Positions 31,516 through 33,273 of a DNA stretch of 33,273 nucleotides are shown piece by piece. The translations under genes and the position numbers were made by a program. Each line of letters begins with the position of its first letter. Position 1 is the stretch's first letter. Source of the stretch: SAT2750 sp964476375. Lineage in GTDB: Bacteria > Planctomycetota > Planctomycetia > Pirellulales > Pirellulaceae. The stretch covers positions 1-33,273 of the forward strand of contig CAYYZW010000010.1 of the NCBI GenBank assembly GCA_964476375.1, written 5' to 3'. The notes beneath the pieces are model-generated. The model was not told where the DNA came from, did not search any database, and saw nothing but the letters and a program-made list of their open reading frames with translations.

Positions 31516-33231
31516 ATGGCAAAAAAAGCCACACAGAAAAAAGACTCTCCGTCCTCCGACGGTCAGAAGTACACGGTTGTTGCCCGCCGTTATCGTCCAC
31601 AATCCTTTGATGAACTGGTCGGACAGTCCCAGGTCGCCCAGGGGCTGTCCAAGGCGATCAGCCAGAATCGTGTCGGCCACGCCTACCTCTTTTCCGGGGC
31701 CCGTGGAATTGGCAAGACATCCACCGCCCGGATTTTCGCCAAGGCACTCAACTGCATGAAGGGCCCTGCAGAACAGCCCTGTAACCAGTGCGATCTCTGT
31801 GAGGAGATTACGGCTGGGAACAATGTCGATGTGCTCGAGATCGATGGAGCCAGCAATCGCAATATCGACGACATCCGGGAATTACGTGCCAACGTCAACG
31901 CCCTTCCTATTCGCTGCCGCTACAAGGTCTACATCATCGACGAAGTTCACATGCTCACGCGTGAGTCCTTCAACGCCCTTCTCAAGACGCTTGAGGAACC
32001 CCCCGCCCACGTCATTTTCATGTTCTGCACAACCGATCCGGATCGCATTCCGATCACGGTTCTCTCGCGTTGCCAGCGATTCGACTTCCCCCCCATCGAC
32101 AATGCCGCCATCGTGGAACGCCTGGACGCGATTGTCAGGGCAGAGGGACTCCAGGCGGACCAGGAAGCACTTCAACTCCTCGCCCGTCGTGCCAACGGGT
32201 CGATGCGAGACAGCCAGTCCCTACTGGAACAGCTGCTCTCGCTCTCTGAAAAAACCATCACCGTTGCCGACGTCCACATGGCCCTCGGAACAATCGGTAA
32301 TGAGCGGCTGGCACAAATCGCAGGCCAGGTGATCGGCAATGATTCCGCGGCCGTCCTGGAAGCTTTTGACATGGCCTGCCGGGAGGGGATCGATCCGAGC
32401 CAGTTAATCGAGCAACTGCTGGGGTATTTTCGTGACACGATGGCCGCCAGCGTCGGTTGTGAACCGTCCCTGATGAGACATACCGACCGGGACCAGTTCG
32501 AGCACGTTCTGGACCATGGAAAGCAACTTGGCCTGGAAACAATCATTGCCGTGGTAGAAATTCTTACCGAGGCCATGGGCCGGATGTCTTCCAGCCCGCA
32601 CGTCCGTACGATCGCGGAAACCGCGCTGGTACGCATCTGCTCGCTGGAGAAGCTGGACCTGCTGGAAAACTGGCTCCAGCTTTCCAGCAGCGGGGCCGCT
32701 ACACCCCAAAAGCAGGGAACATCCCCGCCGCCCGGGGCGGAAAAAACCGCCCAAGCAGCGTCGACCACCGGCGAAAAAAAAAATGAATTAGCCACACGAC
32801 CGGCCCCGGTGGCCCCCTCTCCCGAGCTTCCACTGGAACCCTCCCACGTGGCTCAAATATGGCAACAAGTCCTGAGCCGCCTTGAAGATATGACCGGAGA
32901 TTTCGCTTCTTCCGCTACATCGGTAGCAATTTCTGCGCCAAATACGCTGGTCGTTGGATTTCCTGCGCCCTATACTTTGCAAAAAGAGTCGTGTGAACGG
33001 CCCGAGCGGAAGGATAAGATCGAGTTTCTGCTGGCGGAGATTACGGGGCAAAAGGTACGTATCCAGTTTCAAATGCTTCCAGGCGAAGCACCAACAACAC
33101 CCAAGCCTGCGACAAAGTCAAATCGCCAGAAGAAGCGAGACCTTGAACAGGAACCACTGGTCCGCCAAGCGATGGACGTTTTTGATGCCGAAATGATTCG
33201 CATTGAAACAGAGCCTGGCAGCGGCCAGTAG
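31516..33231 (+). CDS. dnaX: DNA polymerase III subunit gamma/tau
   Basis: The 571-residue clamp-loader ATPase begins near YTVVARRYRPQSFDELVGQ. Walker A is GARGIGKTS (residues 61-69), zinc ligands are Cys80, Cys89, Cys92 and Cys95, and Walker B is VYIIDEVHML. The sensor region is FCTTDPDRIPITVLSRCQ. Domain III ends near residue 390 and is followed by a low-complexity linker. Full-length tau should tie the clamp loader to the polymerase and helicase. A run of ten A at codons 420-423 has stops in both other frames just after it, predicting a gamma product of about 423 residues. The ATG at 31516 is preceded by AGGG and lies 46 bases after ffs; an upstream open-frame extension would lie inside ffs. 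Confidence 0.97.
   Translation: MAKKATQKKDSPSSDGQKYTVVARRYRPQSFDELVGQSQVAQGLSKAISQNRVGHAYLFSGARGIGKTSTARIFAKALNCMKGPAEQPCNQCDLCEEITAGNNVDVLEIDGASNRNIDDIRELRANVNALPIRCRYKVYIIDEVHMLTRESFNALLKTLEEPPAHVIFMFCTTDPDRIPITVLSRCQRFDFPPIDNAAIVERLDAIVRAEGLQADQEALQLLARRANGSMRDSQSLLEQLLSLSEKTITVADVHMALGTIGNERLAQIAGQVIGNDSAAVLEAFDMACREGIDPSQLIEQLLGYFRDTMAASVGCEPSLMRHTDRDQFEHVLDHGKQLGLETIIAVVEILTEAMGRMSSSPHVRTIAETALVRICSLEKLDLLENWLQLSSSGAATPQKQGTSPPPGAEKTAQAASTTGEKKNELATRPAPVAPSPELPLEPSHVAQIWQQVLSRLEDMTGDFASSATSVAISAPNTLVVGFPAPYTLQKESCERPERKDKIEFLLAEITGQKVRIQFQMLPGEAPTTPKPATKSNRQKKRDLEQEPLVRQAMDVFDAEMIRIETEPGSGQ
32774..32783 (+). other. A10 slippage site in dnaX with stops in both alternative frames
   Basis: Ten consecutive A bases run from 32774 to 32783. 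The zero frame reads Glu-Lys-Lys-Asn and continues. One extra A puts TGA directly after the run; one missing A gives ATG AAT TAG, so termination follows at once in either case. A 6-bp stem GGGCGG/CCGCCC with an A6 loop lies at 32735-32752, and a small GC-rich stem at 32799-32810. The site lies in the linker after domain III, where gamma ends in other bacteria. This layout is like the Thermus dnaX slippery A-run. Confidence 0.7.
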
Positions 33232-33273
33232 CACGGGCACCTGGGTCGGTTTCTCCGGTTCACACGGTTCTTG

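Noticed and set aside
31521..31527. A7 run at the start of dnaX as a second slippage site
   Set aside because: It encodes the lysine-rich N-terminus only a few codons in. Slippage there would abolish the protein, and no recoding benefit is apparent.
31192..31680. Extension of the DinB-family frame, and of the dnaX frame, across the ffs region
   Set aside because: The region folds as SRP RNA and the extra residues are not protein-like; good ribosome sites support the internal starts.
1..33273. tRNA genes, CRISPR arrays, insertion sequences and integrase/attachment sites
   Set aside because: No T-loop-like tRNA signatures, no regularly spaced repeats and no transposase- or recombinase-like protein were seen.

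Overview
The window looks like a chromosomal segment of a Planctomycetota bacterium, probably of the Pirellulales type. This is inferred from gene content, not from a marker gene. The pointers are archaeal-type tetrahydromethanopterin (H4MPT) genes in a high-GC bacterium, a sulfatase, a tandem GluRS/GlnRS pair, and an oleC/oleD pair next to type II fatty-acid genes. About 27 protein genes and one SRP RNA are packed tightly; no gene-free stretch exceeds about 330 bases. I found no tRNA, rRNA, CRISPR array or insertion sequence.

Layout. (1) 1-6381: a truncated unrecognised gene on the minus strand faces a plus-strand H4MPT-biosynthesis operon: degenerate SDR, dihydropteroate-synthase-like protein, PabB, PabA, DUF447 protein, beta-RFAP synthase. 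A nested inverted repeat covers the divergent promoter region. (2) 10506-6385, minus strand: gltX-glnS-pdxJ. (3) 10639-16266, plus strand: the imuA-imuB-dnaE2 mutagenic translesion cassette behind a strong promoter with two LexA-like boxes. (4) 16336-17712: a membrane Ser/Thr kinase. (5) 29871-17748, minus strand: about 12 kb of co-directional genes: mch, a RimK-like ATP-grasp ligase, oleC, oleD, a KAS II-type ketosynthase, ACP, two CrtI-like FAD oxidoreductases, FabZ-like, FabI-like and a sulfatase. (6) 30045-33231: a DtxR/MntR-family regulator, a convergent DinB-family gene, the SRP RNA gene ffs and dnaX.

How the genes fit together. The first operon can supply its own p-aminobenzoate (PabA/PabB) and commit it to methanopterin (beta-RFAP synthase, DHPS-like protein). 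The later mch and ATP-grasp genes use or tail the same cofactor. The lipid block has the parts to extend, dehydrate, reduce and desaturate an ACP-bound chain. It also carries the OleD reductase and OleC beta-lactone synthetase, but no OleA or OleB within the window.

Most unusual points: (a) a run of ten A in dnaX followed by stops in both other frames, which predicts gamma/tau production by slippage; (b) the hybrid Ole/type II FAS/CrtI lipid locus; (c) paired LexA-like boxes on the imuA promoter; (d) an SDR-fold protein in the H4MPT operon that has lost three of its four catalytic residues; (e) a GlnRS whose HIGH motif reads HIVH; (f) a strong Shine-Dalgarno and 20-codon ORF overlapping the oleD start; (g) an SRP RNA without the GGAA tetraloop.
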